From contig CAIVPY010000572.1 of NCBI GenBank assembly GCA_903907885.1, forward strand, positions 1 to 12,532: a DNA stretch of 12,532 nucleotides. The letters run 5' to 3'. A program made the position numbers and the translations under genes. How positions within the stretch are numbered: the stretch's first letter is position 1; each line of letters opens with the position of its first letter. Positions 1-7,135 of this stretch are shown here, piece after piece. The notes under the pieces are model-generated. The model worked only from the letters and a program-made list of their open reading frames with translations. It had not been told where the DNA came from and did not search any database. This DNA comes from an uncultured Bacteroidota bacterium. GTDB taxonomy: Bacteria > Bacteroidota > Bacteroidia > UKL13-3.

Positions 1-7
1 AATCCAT
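1..7 (-). CDS. first codons of the next suf-operon gene, probably sufE (partial)
   Basis: Reading the minus strand, the sufS TAA (10-8) is followed without a gap by ATG at 7-5 and one more codon (GAT) before the window ends. A purine-rich AAAGGAAAT lies just upstream inside the end of sufS and could serve as ribosome binding site, which is better than most starts here. A directly abutting start is typical of translational coupling within an operon. In Bacteroidota SUF operons sufS is often followed by sufE, so sufE is the natural guess, but only two codons are visible and the identity is inference. Confidence 0.4.
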
Positions 8-1267
8 TTATTTCCTTTTTATTATTGATTTTACTGCTTCCACCAACACATCAATCTCTTCTTTGGTATTATAAACAGAAAATGATGCCCTGACTGTACC
101 ATCCAATCCCAAACAATTCATCAAAGGTTGTGTGCAATGGTGGCCAGTTCTTACCGCAATGCCTCTTGCATCCAACATCATGCCTACATCAAAATGGTGC
201 ATGCCTTCGATAATGAATGATTGAACTGATACTTTTTCTTTGGCAGTACCTATCAGTTTAATTTGCTTATGTGTCTCGACACCGCTCGACATGACATTAG
301 TTTCATTCAATGTCAATAAGCCATTTACCAAATAATGCAACAACTCATTTTCGTGATTACGAATATTTTCTTTACCTAATTCGTTAACAAAATCTAGGGC
401 ATATTTAAATGCGATTACATCAGCAATATTGGGTGTTCCAGCTTCAAATTTGTAGGGAATGTCATTATAAGTTGTTCGTTCGAAACTCACTTCTTTTATC
501 ATCTCCCCTCCTCCTTGATAAGGCGGCATGGCTTCTAATAATTCTCGCTTGCCATAAAGCACTCCCACACCCGTTGGGCCATATAATTTGTGCGATGAAA
601 TCGCAAGAAAATCACAGTCCAATACTTGTACATCCACATCCAAATGCGAGCAAGCTTGAGCTCCATCCAATAATACCTTTGCTCCTACTGCATGTGCTTT
701 TTCAATGATTTCTTTTACAGGGTTGATGGTACCCAAAGCATTACTCACCCAAACACAAGCCACCATTTTGGTTTTTGGAGACAATAATTTCTCGTATTCA
801 TCCATCAACAATTCACCTGCATCGTTTATTGGAATAATCTTTAGTATAGTGCCTTTCTCTTCGCATATCATTTGCCAAGGCACAATATTGCTGTGGTGCT
901 CCATGCTAGTGATGATAACTTCATCTCCTGCTTGTAGAAATTTTCTTCCCCAGGTTTGAGCTACAAGATTGATACTCTCAGTTACCCCTTTGGTAAAAAT
1001 ACATTCTTCAACTTCTCGAGCATTGATAAATGCTTGAATGGTTTTACGGGTATCTTCAAACATTTCTGTTGAACGAGCAGCTAGTGTATGCGCTGCACGA
1101 TGAATGTTTGCATTGTCTCTTGTATAATAGGTATTCAAAGCCACAATAACAGATAGAGGCTTTTGGGCGGTAGCAGCATTGTCAAAATATACCAATGGCT
1201 TTCCATTTACCTTTTGATGAAGGATAGGGAATTGTTTTCGGATTGATAGTATATCTATTTTTGACAT
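8..1267 (-). CDS. sufS: SufS group II cysteine desulfurase
   Basis: PLP-dependent cysteine desulfurase that takes sulfur from L-cysteine, leaving alanine, and passes it as a persulfide (usually through SufE) to the SufBCD scaffold in the cytoplasm. The 419-residue product is near the length of E. coli SufS (406). Visible residues: His124 stacking on PLP (SMEHH), Asp201 and Gln204 (DGAQ), the Schiff-base Lys227 in SSHKLYGPTG, the persulfide Cys378 in RTGHHCTQP, and the substrate-binding Arg393 (TVRASFSVYN). The RxGHHC loop is the class II/SufS form, not the IscS form. The ATG at 1267 is followed at once by the conserved N-terminal helix (IRKQFPIL). It is the fifth gene of the suf operon, separated from the GxxExxY gene by a palindromic repeat of about 86 bp. 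It looks intact and functional. Confidence 0.97.
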   Translation of the reverse strand: MSKIDILSIRKQFPILHQKVNGKPLVYFDNAATAQKPLSVIVALNTYYTRDNANIHRAAHTLAARSTEMFEDTRKTIQAFINAREVEECIFTKGVTESINLVAQTWGRKFLQAGDEVIITSMEHHSNIVPWQMICEEKGTILKIIPINDAGELLMDEYEKLLSPKTKMVACVWVSNALGTINPVKEIIEKAHAVGAKVLLDGAQACSHLDVDVQVLDCDFLAISSHKLYGPTGVGVLYGKRELLEAMPPYQGGGEMIKEVSFERTTYNDIPYKFEAGTPNIADVIAFKYALDFVNELGKENIRNHENELLHYLVNGLLTLNETNVMSSGVETHKQIKLIGTAKEKVSVQSFIIEGMHHFDVGMMLDARGIAVRTGHHCTQPLMNCLGLDGTVRASFSVYNTKEEIDVLVEAVKSIIKRK

Positions 1268-1279
1268 ATTTTATTTTTT

Positions 1280-1365
1280 ACCGCGAAGTTCGCTAAGGGT
1301 TTTCGCAAAGTTCGCTAAGTTCTTTCTTCGTGTTCTTTGCGTATTTTCTTTGTGTTCTTTGCGGT
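1280..1365. repeat. palindromic repeat copy A, four 16-bp units at 22-bp pitch
   Basis: The copy contains four copies of a 16-bp unit with consensus CGCRAAGNNCNCNAAG. Two are on the plus strand (1282-1297, 1304-1319) and two on the minus strand (1326-1341, 1348-1363). The unit starts are exactly 22 bp apart, so the whole block has one dyad axis at about 1322.5 and could fold as a long hairpin in RNA or a cruciform in DNA. The outer boundaries are ACCGC and GCGGT, flanked by a TTTTTT run on the sufS side and TTAA on the GxxExxY side. That TTAA supplies the stop codon of the GxxExxY gene (1365-1367). It shares a 17-nt exact match and its outer flank with copy B at 3091-3183, and lies in the opposite orientation to it. 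Confidence 0.93.
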
Positions 1366-1763
1366 TAATTTTCAAGTCTATTAACAACTCTTTTAAGTCC
1401 ATTTTTCAAAAGTGTAACATTAAAGTTAATCAATAACCCAAGTCTAAAATCACCAATTTTTAAATAAGTTAAAGTTTGAGCTAAATCTATGTCATTCAAT
1501 GCTTCTTTTGATTTTATTTCAATAACTAGTCTTCTTTCAACCAATAAATCTATTCTATATCCAACATCTAGTTTTACCTCTTCATAAATTAGAGGCATTG
1601 GTTTTTCCTTTTCTACAAATAATCCAGCCTTTAATAATTCATAATATAAACATTCTTTATAAGCAGATTCAAGTAAACCAGGACCTAATGCTTTATGAAC
1701 TTTGATAGCACAACCTATTATTAAGGTTACAACTTCTTCAATATTTAAATTACTTTCATTCAA
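1365..1763 (-). CDS. GxxExxY family protein, PD-(D/E)xK nuclease-like
   Basis: A 132-residue protein with the family signature GPGLLESAY, whose GxxExxY part is Gly29, Glu32 and Tyr35. It is followed by a PD-(D/E)xK-type core: Asp72 (YRIDLLV), then Glu82-x-Lys84 (VIEIKS), and a QxxxY element (Gln96 to Tyr100) as in RecB-like nucleases. All expected catalytic positions are present, so the fold may be active, but no member's biological role is known to me. The gene sits 8 nt after sufD and before sufS, an unusual place, and its stop codon lies in the TTAA edge of palindromic repeat A. The only standard start before the signature is TTG at 1763; an ATG at 1759-1757 is out of frame. It is probably co-transcribed with suf. 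The link to Fe-S assembly is likely positional only. Confidence 0.88.
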   Translation of the reverse strand: MNESNLNIEEVVTLIIGCAIKVHKALGPGLLESAYKECLYYELLKAGLFVEKEKPMPLIYEEVKLDVGYRIDLLVERRLVIEIKSKEALNDIDLAQTLTYLKIGDFRLGLLINFNVTLLKNGLKRVVNRLEN

Positions 1764-1771
1764 ATTACTGC

Positions 1772-3061
1772 TTAAAGTTTTTCCTCTATTAATTGTTCTA
1801 ATAATCCTACCAATTCTGGTATTTTTATCTTTTCAGCTATGTCGTCAGCAAATGCATTTAACAGCATTTTTCTTGCTACATCTTCCGGAATGCCTCTGCT
1901 TCTTAAATAGAACATCGGCTCTTCATCAAGCTGGCCTACTGTGGCACCATGTGTACATTTTACATCATCTGCAAAAATCTCCAACTGAGGCTTTGTGTTG
2001 ATTGTAGCTTCTGGATCTAACAAAATATTTTGGTTTCTTTGGTAGGCATTGGTTTTTTGTGCATCTAAATGAACCATAATTTTACCATTAAACACTGCCG
2101 TTGACTTATCTTTCATGATGCCCTTATACAGTTCATTGCTGTGGCAATTAGGCATCGCATGATCAACTCGGGTATGGTTATCTACATGGTTTGAACCTTC
2201 GGTAATATACAAACCATACAAAAGTGTATCGCAATTTTTGCCATTCATGTAGAAATGCAAATTATTGCGAACCATTGTCCCATCAAGGGTTAAGGTTACT
2301 TGATTGATATTGGTATTAGCCTCTTGAAAAATTTGTGTATAGTTGTTTTGGTAACTTTCACCCGTTTGTTGCTGAATTTTATAATGTTCTAAATGGGCAT
2401 TTTCATCCACATAAATTTCATTCACTACATTGATGAAAGATGCATTAGTTCCAGCAGAAATATAAGATTCAACGATGCAAGCTTCTGCATTTTTTTCTAT
2501 TACAATCAGGTTACGAGGCTGGCTCAATACATTGATATCAGTTGAGTCCACCACATTCATAATGATGATTGGATTTTCAACTTTCTTGTTTGAAGGCACA
2601 TAAACGAAAGCTCCATCACTCATCAAAGCCATATTCATGGCATTCAATGATTCATTTTCAATCTTTGCATATTTACCAAAATGAGCATCAAAAACATTTG
2701 TATTTTCTTTTCTTGCTTTTGCTAAATTCGAAATTACAATAGCATTATCCTTTTCAATAATATTTGACAATTCAGGATTGAAGCTGCCATTCACAAATAC
2801 CAATTTATTGGCTTTAATGCTATTAAAAACACTATCAACTAAAAGGTTTTTAACATTAGCAGATGATACACAAGTGCTTTTGAAATTTTTATCGAAAATG
2901 CTTTTGAGGTTCGTGTACTTCCACTCCTCATTTTTGATAGTAGGAAAACCATTCTTATCAAACTCTGCGAATGCCTTTTCTCTCATCTGAAAGAAAGCAT
3001 TTTCTTCAGCTTGGTTTTTATATTGATGAAACTCTGTCTTAATGTTTTCTTCTAATTTCAT
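1772..3061 (-). CDS. sufD: SufD, Fe-S cluster scaffold subunit
   Basis: Non-ATPase subunit of the SufBC2D complex, a beta-helix protein paired with SufB and needed for iron entry and cluster build-up in E. coli. The 429-residue length matches E. coli SufD (423). The C-terminal core shows the family motif DDVKCTHGATVGQLDEEP, where His371 corresponds to the essential His360 of E. coli SufD, followed by FYLRSRGI and a helical tail that contacts SufC. The N-terminal EEWKYTNL segment is also typical. Start is ATG at 3061 with no strong Shine-Dalgarno. It is separated from sufC by palindromic repeat B, an unusual gap of 122 bp inside the operon, and is followed after 8 nt by the GxxExxY gene. Reading frame and key residues are intact. 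Confidence 0.96.
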   Translation of the reverse strand: MKLEENIKTEFHQYKNQAEENAFFQMREKAFAEFDKNGFPTIKNEEWKYTNLKSIFDKNFKSTCVSSANVKNLLVDSVFNSIKANKLVFVNGSFNPELSNIIEKDNAIVISNLAKARKENTNVFDAHFGKYAKIENESLNAMNMALMSDGAFVYVPSNKKVENPIIIMNVVDSTDINVLSQPRNLIVIEKNAEACIVESYISAGTNASFINVVNEIYVDENAHLEHYKIQQQTGESYQNNYTQIFQEANTNINQVTLTLDGTMVRNNLHFYMNGKNCDTLLYGLYITEGSNHVDNHTRVDHAMPNCHSNELYKGIMKDKSTAVFNGKIMVHLDAQKTNAYQRNQNILLDPEATINTKPQLEIFADDVKCTHGATVGQLDEEPMFYLRSRGIPEDVARKMLLNAFADDIAEKIKIPELVGLLEQLIEEKL

Positions 3062-3090
3062 AATTAACCACTAATAGTATTTATTTTTTA

Positions 3091-3183
3091 TTAACCGCAA
3101 AGGGCTCAAAGTAAAATCGCAAAGTTCGCTAAGAATTTGATTTGTGTGCTTTGCGTCTTCTTGGCGTTCTTCGCGGTAAAAAA
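3091..3183. repeat. palindromic repeat copy B between sufC and sufD
   Basis: Second copy of the repeat at 1280-1365. Four 16-bp units start at 3096 and 3118 (plus strand) and at 3140 and 3160 (minus strand), spacing 22, 22 and 20 bp, with consensus CGCRAAGNNCNCNAAG. The unit at 3118-3133 (CGCAAAGTTCGCTAAG) is identical to 1304-1319 in copy A, and the preceding T is also shared. The core runs from ACCGC (3094) to GCGGT (3177). The TTAA flank lies on the sufD side and the GGTAAAAAAT flank on the sufC side, ending at the sufC stop codon. Relative to copy A it is inverted, with both TTAA ends pointing inward. It fills almost all of the sufC-sufD gap. Confidence 0.93.
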
Positions 3184-3942
3184 TTACATGCTTGCCTCTA
3201 CTTCTGCTTTAATCCAATCATATCCTTTTAGTTCTAACTCTTTCGCTAGACTAGCATCTCCGCTTTTCACAATTCTTCCTTTGTACAATACATGCACAAA
3301 ATCAGGAACGATATAATCCAATAATCTTTGGTAGTGGGTAATTACGATATAAGCATTGTCTTTACTGCGCAATTTGTTTACACCTTCTGACACCAATCTT
3401 AACGCATCAATATCCAAACCTGAATCTGTTTCATCCAATATAGATAACTTAGGTTCTAGCATGGCCATTTGAAATATCTCGTTGCGCTTTTTCTCACCAC
3501 CGCTAAATCCTTCGTTCAATGAACGTGAAGTTAAAGATTTATCCATTTCAACAAACTCCATTTTCTGACGCATCAATTTCAAGAAATCAGTTGCCTCCAT
3601 CGGTTCTAAACCTTGGTATTTGCGTTTTTCATTAACTGCAGTTTTCAAGAAATTGGTAGTACTTACCCCTGGAATTTCAATAGGGTATTGGAATGCCAAA
3701 AACACGCCTTCACGGGCTCTGTCCTCTGCCGACATGTCTAATAGGTCTTTACCATCAAGGGTAACAGAACCCTCAGTAACGTCATAGTCTGCACGACCAG
3801 CAAGCACAGCACTTAATGTACTTTTACCTGCACCATTGGGTCCCATGATGGCATGTACCTCACCTGCTTTTACCTCAAGGTTAATTCCATTCAGAATTTT
3901 CTTTCCTTCTATTTCTGCTTTTAGATTTTTTATGCTTAACAT
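3184..3942 (-). CDS. sufC: SufC, ABC-type ATPase of the Suf scaffold complex
   Basis: Cytoplasmic ABC ATPase that dimerises within SufBC2D and drives the conformational change exposing the cluster-assembly site. Numbering from the ATG at 3942 (252 aa): Walker A GPNGAGKST at 34-42, Q-loop Gln85 (FQYP), signature SGGEKKR from 147, Walker B LSILDE at 166-171 with catalytic Glu171, and H-loop His203 (ITHYQRLL). An in-frame TTG at 3960 would add six residues. I chose the ATG because it gives MLSIKNL, the usual SufC N-terminus, and a length close to E. coli SufC (248). It lies 123 bp after sufB and just before palindromic repeat B. No membrane segments are present, as expected for this soluble ABC protein. 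Confidence 0.96.
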   Translation of the reverse strand: MLSIKNLKAEIEGKKILNGINLEVKAGEVHAIMGPNGAGKSTLSAVLAGRADYDVTEGSVTLDGKDLLDMSAEDRAREGVFLAFQYPIEIPGVSTTNFLKTAVNEKRKYQGLEPMEATDFLKLMRQKMEFVEMDKSLTSRSLNEGFSGGEKKRNEIFQMAMLEPKLSILDETDSGLDIDALRLVSEGVNKLRSKDNAYIVITHYQRLLDYIVPDFVHVLYKGRIVKSGDASLAKELELKGYDWIKAEVEASM

Positions 3943-4034
3943 TTTATTTGTTGCTATCAACTTACTTTTGGCATATAGCTAAATTCAAGTTGTTTGATTT
4001 TTAATATTATTAATACTTCAATTGAACTAAGTAT

Positions 4035-4064
4035 AGAGGCAGGCAGCCAATAGCATTAGCCTCT
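4035..4064 (-). other. small hairpin in the sufB-sufC spacer
   Basis: Immediately after the sufB TAG, the transcript can pair AGAGGC (4064-4059) with GCCTCT (4040-4035) around an 18-nt loop. No U-run follows, so it is not a standard intrinsic terminator. It might stabilise the sufB 3' end or be chance. The rest of the 123-bp spacer (to 3943) is AT-rich and shows no clear promoter or gene. Confidence 0.25.
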
Positions 4065-4065
4065 T

Positions 4066-5517
4066 CTATCCTACCGAACCTTCCAAACTAACAGCCAACA
4101 ATTTCTGCGCTTCTACAGCAAATTCCATTGGTAATTGGTTCAATACTTCTTTACAAAATCCATTTACAATAAGTCCAATTGCCTCTTCAGTTCCGATGCC
4201 TCTTTGGTTACAATAAAACAATTGATCTTCTCCAATTTTTGACGTACTTGCTTCATGCTCCACTTGAGAAGTATTGTTATTTACTTCGATATAAGGAAAG
4301 GTATGAGCCCCGCTTCTATCGCCAATTAACATACTGTCGCATTGGGTATGATTTCTAGATTTTTCAGCCTTCTTGTTCACTTTCACCAAACCCCTGTACG
4401 AGTTGTGTGACTTACCTGCAGAAATACCTTTACTTACAATTCTACTTTTAGTATGCTTTCCGATATGAACCATTTTAGTACCTGTATCAGCCAATTGATG
4501 GTTGTTAGTAACAGCCACCGAAAAGAATTCACCTGTTGAATGATCGCCTTTCAAAATGCAGCTTGGATATTTCCAAGTGATGGCCGAACCTGTCTCCACT
4601 TGTGTCCAACTAATTTTCGAATGAACACCTTCGCAAATCCCACGTTTGGTAACAAAATTATAGATACCACCTTTACCCTCTTTATCTCCAGGATACCAAT
4701 TTTGAACTGTTGAATATTTTATCTCTGCATGGTCGTGTGTTATCAATTCAACCACTGCAGCATGAAGTTGGTTTTCGTCACGCATGGGTGCGGTGCAACC
4801 TTCAAGGTAACTAACGTAACTATTGTCGTCAGCTATGATTAGGGTACGTTCAAACTGACCTGTATTTTCCGCATTGATACGGAAATAGGTCGATAGTTCC
4901 ATTGGGCAACGAACGCCTTTGGGAATATAAACAAAACTACCATCACTAAACACCGCAGAGTTTAATGCCGCATAATAATTATCGGTAGTTGGAACTACAG
5001 AACCTAAATATTTTTTTACCAATTCAGGATGCTCATGAACAGCTTCGCTAATGGCACAAAAGATAACTCCTTTTTCTTTTAGTTGGTCTTTAAAAGTAGT
5101 TGCAATCGAAACTGAATCAAACACCGCATCAACGGCAACGCCAGTCAAACGTTTTTGTTCTGTAAGGCTAATACCAAGTTTCTCGAAGGTTTTTAATAAC
5201 TCAGGATCCACTTGGTCAAGGCTATCTAAGGTAATTTTTTGCTTTGGGGCAGCATAGAATATAATATCTTGATAGTTAACTTTTGGATAACTAAAATTTT
5301 GCCATGTTGGTTCTTTTAAGGTTAACCAATAGCGATAAGCTTTAAGCCTCCATTCTAACAGCCATTCGGGTTCGTTTTTTTTTGCTGAGATATACCTTAC
5401 TATCTCTTCGCTTAAACCCATAGGTGCAGTCTCCATTTCAATATCGGTGCTAAAACCGTATTTGTAATCTTGACTTATTACCTCATCAATTATATCTACT
5501 TCTTGATTTTCAGACAT
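4066..5517 (-). CDS. sufB: SufB, Fe-S cluster scaffold subunit
   Basis: Scaffold subunit of SufBC2D on which nascent Fe-S clusters are assembled from SufS/SufE sulfur. At 483 residues it matches the family (E. coli 495). Conserved landmarks: GVRCPMELSTYFRIN (from 201), YLEGCTAPMRDENQLHAAVVEL (238-258), SKISWTQVETGSAITWKYPSC (300-320), and HTQCDSMLIG, where Cys393 matches E. coli Cys405, the sulfur-accepting residue. Glu422 in VEHEASTS matches E. coli Glu434. The C-terminus EFAVEAQKLLAVSLEGSVG is nearly invariant in the family. ATG at 5517; stop TAG at 4068. It is the first gene of the suf operon, divergent from ffh across 281 bp that contain a candidate operator and promoter. Confidence 0.97.
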   Translation of the reverse strand: MSENQEVDIIDEVISQDYKYGFSTDIEMETAPMGLSEEIVRYISAKKNEPEWLLEWRLKAYRYWLTLKEPTWQNFSYPKVNYQDIIFYAAPKQKITLDSLDQVDPELLKTFEKLGISLTEQKRLTGVAVDAVFDSVSIATTFKDQLKEKGVIFCAISEAVHEHPELVKKYLGSVVPTTDNYYAALNSAVFSDGSFVYIPKGVRCPMELSTYFRINAENTGQFERTLIIADDNSYVSYLEGCTAPMRDENQLHAAVVELITHDHAEIKYSTVQNWYPGDKEGKGGIYNFVTKRGICEGVHSKISWTQVETGSAITWKYPSCILKGDHSTGEFFSVAVTNNHQLADTGTKMVHIGKHTKSRIVSKGISAGKSHNSYRGLVKVNKKAEKSRNHTQCDSMLIGDRSGAHTFPYIEVNNNTSQVEHEASTSKIGEDQLFYCNQRGIGTEEAIGLIVNGFCKEVLNQLPMEFAVEAQKLLAVSLEGSVG

Positions 5518-5546
5518 TTTAGCAAATCTATTTTAGACTTAGCCCA

Positions 5547-5554
5547 CAAAAATA
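5547..5554 (-). promoter_or_regulatory. candidate -7 element of the suf operon promoter
   Basis: On the minus strand this reads TATTTTTG, a full match to the Bacteroidota sigma -7 consensus TAnnTTTG. Transcription would begin near 5540, leaving a leader of about 23 nt before the sufB ATG. The -33 box is weak: TTTAG at 5579-5575 instead of a clear TTTG. That weak box overlaps the dyad at 5560-5582. Confidence 0.5.
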
Positions 5555-5559
5555 AATTA

Positions 5560-5582
5560 TTATTTGTAATTAGTCTAAATAA
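5560..5582. promoter_or_regulatory. 23-bp dyad upstream of sufB, candidate operator
   Basis: An imperfect palindrome with 11-bp halves, TTATTTGTAAT and AGTCTAAATAA, around a central T at 5571. Eight of 11 positions are symmetric, including the outer six. It lies 43 bp or more upstream of the sufB ATG and covers the expected -33 region, the usual place for a repressor. A related half-site, TTTAGACT, occurs at 5532-5539 near the predicted transcription start, 32 bp from AGTCTAAA at 5572-5579. An Rrf2-type Fe-S sensor or an iron regulator would make sense for suf, but no regulator gene is in the window and the protein is unknown. Confidence 0.5.
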
Positions 5583-5798
5583 AAGAAAAAAATCTTCTGA
5601 ATTTGAAAATAATCACTTAATGGCTAAGAAGGGTTAAGTACTATATTTACCATTACAAAGTTAGCGAAACTATTTTCATTAATTGTTTATTGGAATTCTA
5701 ACTCAACAAATCACAAATTTGATTATTTTCGCCCTCTGAATTTTTAATAATTAATGATTGCTAATAGTTAACAGCTATAGATAACAGCTAAAAAATAT
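5583..5798 (+). promoter_or_regulatory. ffh upstream region with a 9-bp direct repeat
   Basis: AT-rich leader of ffh. The sequence TAACAGCTA occurs twice, at 5769-5777 and 5782-5790, as a 13-bp-period direct repeat ending about 8 nt before the ffh ATG. Possible -7 elements with one mismatch to TAnnTTTG are TATATTTA (5642-5649) and TATTTTCG (5724-5731). Neither has a convincing TTG at the right distance. No Shine-Dalgarno is visible. No open reading frame of note is present. Confidence 0.3.
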
Positions 5799-7127
5799 AT
5801 GTTTGATAATTTAAGTAGTAAGTTAGAAAAAGCTTTTAAAACCCTTAAAGGGCAAGGGAAAATTACCGAAATTAATGTAGCCGAAACCGTAAAGGAAATT
5901 CGCAAAGCATTAATAGATGCTGATGTTAACTACAAAATAGCAAAACAAGTAACTGATACCATTAAAGACAAAGCTATTGGCGCCAATGTGCTTACCACTG
6001 TTTCACCAGGTCAATTGATGGTAAAAATTGTGAATGACGAATTGGTAGCGTTGTTTGGTGGAAAAACAGAAGACTTAAGTACTGAGGGGAATCCAACTAT
6101 TATTTTAATGGCTGGATTGCAAGGTAGTGGTAAAACCACACATACAGCAAAACTAGCAAACTTTATAAAACGTAAAGGCAAATCGGTAATGATGGCTGCT
6201 TGTGATGTATATCGACCAGCGGCAATAGAGCAATTGAAAGTATTGGGTTCACAAATTGAAGTACCTGTATATTTTGAAGAAGGAAATTTGAATCCTGTGA
6301 GCATTGCAGCCAATGCCGTAAAACATGCTAAGGAAACCAATACTCGTGTAATTATTATAGATACAGCAGGTCGTTTGGCTATTGACGAACAAATGATGGC
6401 TGAGATTGGTGATATTAAAAAAACGATTAAGCCACATGAGATCTTGTTTGTGGTAGATGCGATGACGGGTCAAGATGCTGTAAACACAGCCAAAGCATTT
6501 AATGATGTGTTGGATTTTACGGGCGTTATCCTTACCAAATTAGATGGAGATACTCGTGGGGGAGCAGCTTTATCTATTAAAACCATCGTTGAAAAACCTA
6601 TCAAGTTTGTAGGTATGGGCGAGAAGATGGAAGCCCTTGACATTTTCCACCCTGATAGGATGGCTCAGCGTATTTTGGGTATGGGTGATATCGTTACCCT
6701 AGTTGAGCGTGCTCAAGATGTATTTGACAAAGAAGAGTCTGATCGTATTCAGAAGAAATTACTTAAAGATCAATTTACTTTCCAAGATTTTTTAAGCCAA
6801 ATACAACAAATCAAAAAGATGGGTAATCTTAAAGATTTAATGGGTATGATTCCGGGTGTTGGAAAGGCAATAAAAGATTTAGATGTAAGCGATGATGCTT
6901 TTAAACATATTGAGGCAATAATCTATTCCATGACACCCAAAGAAAGAGAGACTCCTGACATCATAAATGGCTCTAGAAGAAAAAGAATTGCAATTGGCTG
7001 TGGACGAGACATTCAGGAAGTGAATCAGTTATTGAAACAATTTGAAGAGATGCGAAAGATGATGAAAACCATGAACAAATTTCAAGGAGCAGGAAGAAGC
7101 ATGAAAGGCTTACCTTTTATGAAATAA
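5799..7127 (+). CDS. ffh: Ffh, signal recognition particle GTPase (SRP54)
   Basis: Protein subunit of the bacterial signal recognition particle. It binds 4.5S RNA and hydrophobic nascent chains and delivers ribosomes to FtsY at the inner membrane. The 442 residues show the N-domain helices (1-95), the G domain with P-loop GLQGSGKTT (106-114), CDVYRPAA (135-142), DTAGR (188-192), TKLDGD (246-251) and the GMGE closing loop (272-275), then a methionine-rich M domain (about 300-442). The M domain holds the RNA-binding GSRRKRIAIG (391-400), with Cys401 where Ser is usual, and the amphipathic EVNQLLKQFEEMRKMM helix. ATG at 5799 gives the normal N-terminus. It heads a plus-strand operon: the DUF502 gene follows after 8 nt. 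Confidence 0.98.
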   Translation: MFDNLSSKLEKAFKTLKGQGKITEINVAETVKEIRKALIDADVNYKIAKQVTDTIKDKAIGANVLTTVSPGQLMVKIVNDELVALFGGKTEDLSTEGNPTIILMAGLQGSGKTTHTAKLANFIKRKGKSVMMAACDVYRPAAIEQLKVLGSQIEVPVYFEEGNLNPVSIAANAVKHAKETNTRVIIIDTAGRLAIDEQMMAEIGDIKKTIKPHEILFVVDAMTGQDAVNTAKAFNDVLDFTGVILTKLDGDTRGGAALSIKTIVEKPIKFVGMGEKMEALDIFHPDRMAQRILGMGDIVTLVERAQDVFDKEESDRIQKKLLKDQFTFQDFLSQIQQIKKMGNLKDLMGMIPGVGKAIKDLDVSDDAFKHIEAIIYSMTPKERETPDIINGSRRKRIAIGCGRDIQEVNQLLKQFEEMRKMMKTMNKFQGAGRSMKGLPFMK

Positions 7128-7135
7128 AAAAAACC

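Noticed and set aside
409..959. Plus-strand open frames opposite sufS
   Set aside because: They lie entirely within a well-supported gene on the other strand and encode no recognisable domain; the same applies to the other antisense frames in the window.
1280..1365. Regularly spaced repeats resembling a short CRISPR array
   Set aside because: The units are half in one orientation and half in the other, with gaps of only 6 bp that hold no spacers, and no cas genes are present.
3943..3960. Longer SufC beginning at TTG 3960
   Set aside because: It adds six residues not typical of SufC, while the ATG at 3942 gives the usual MLSIKNL start.
4035..4064. Intrinsic terminator between sufB and sufC
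   Set aside because: The stem is only 6 bp with an 18-nt loop and no U-tract follows; termination here would also separate sufB from its partners.
4398..4402. Apparent loss of a conserved SufB cysteine (Ser402 in GDRSGAHTFPY)
   Set aside because: By counting against E. coli SufB this corresponds to Cys414, not to the essential Cys405; the Cys405 equivalent, Cys393 in TQCDS, is intact.
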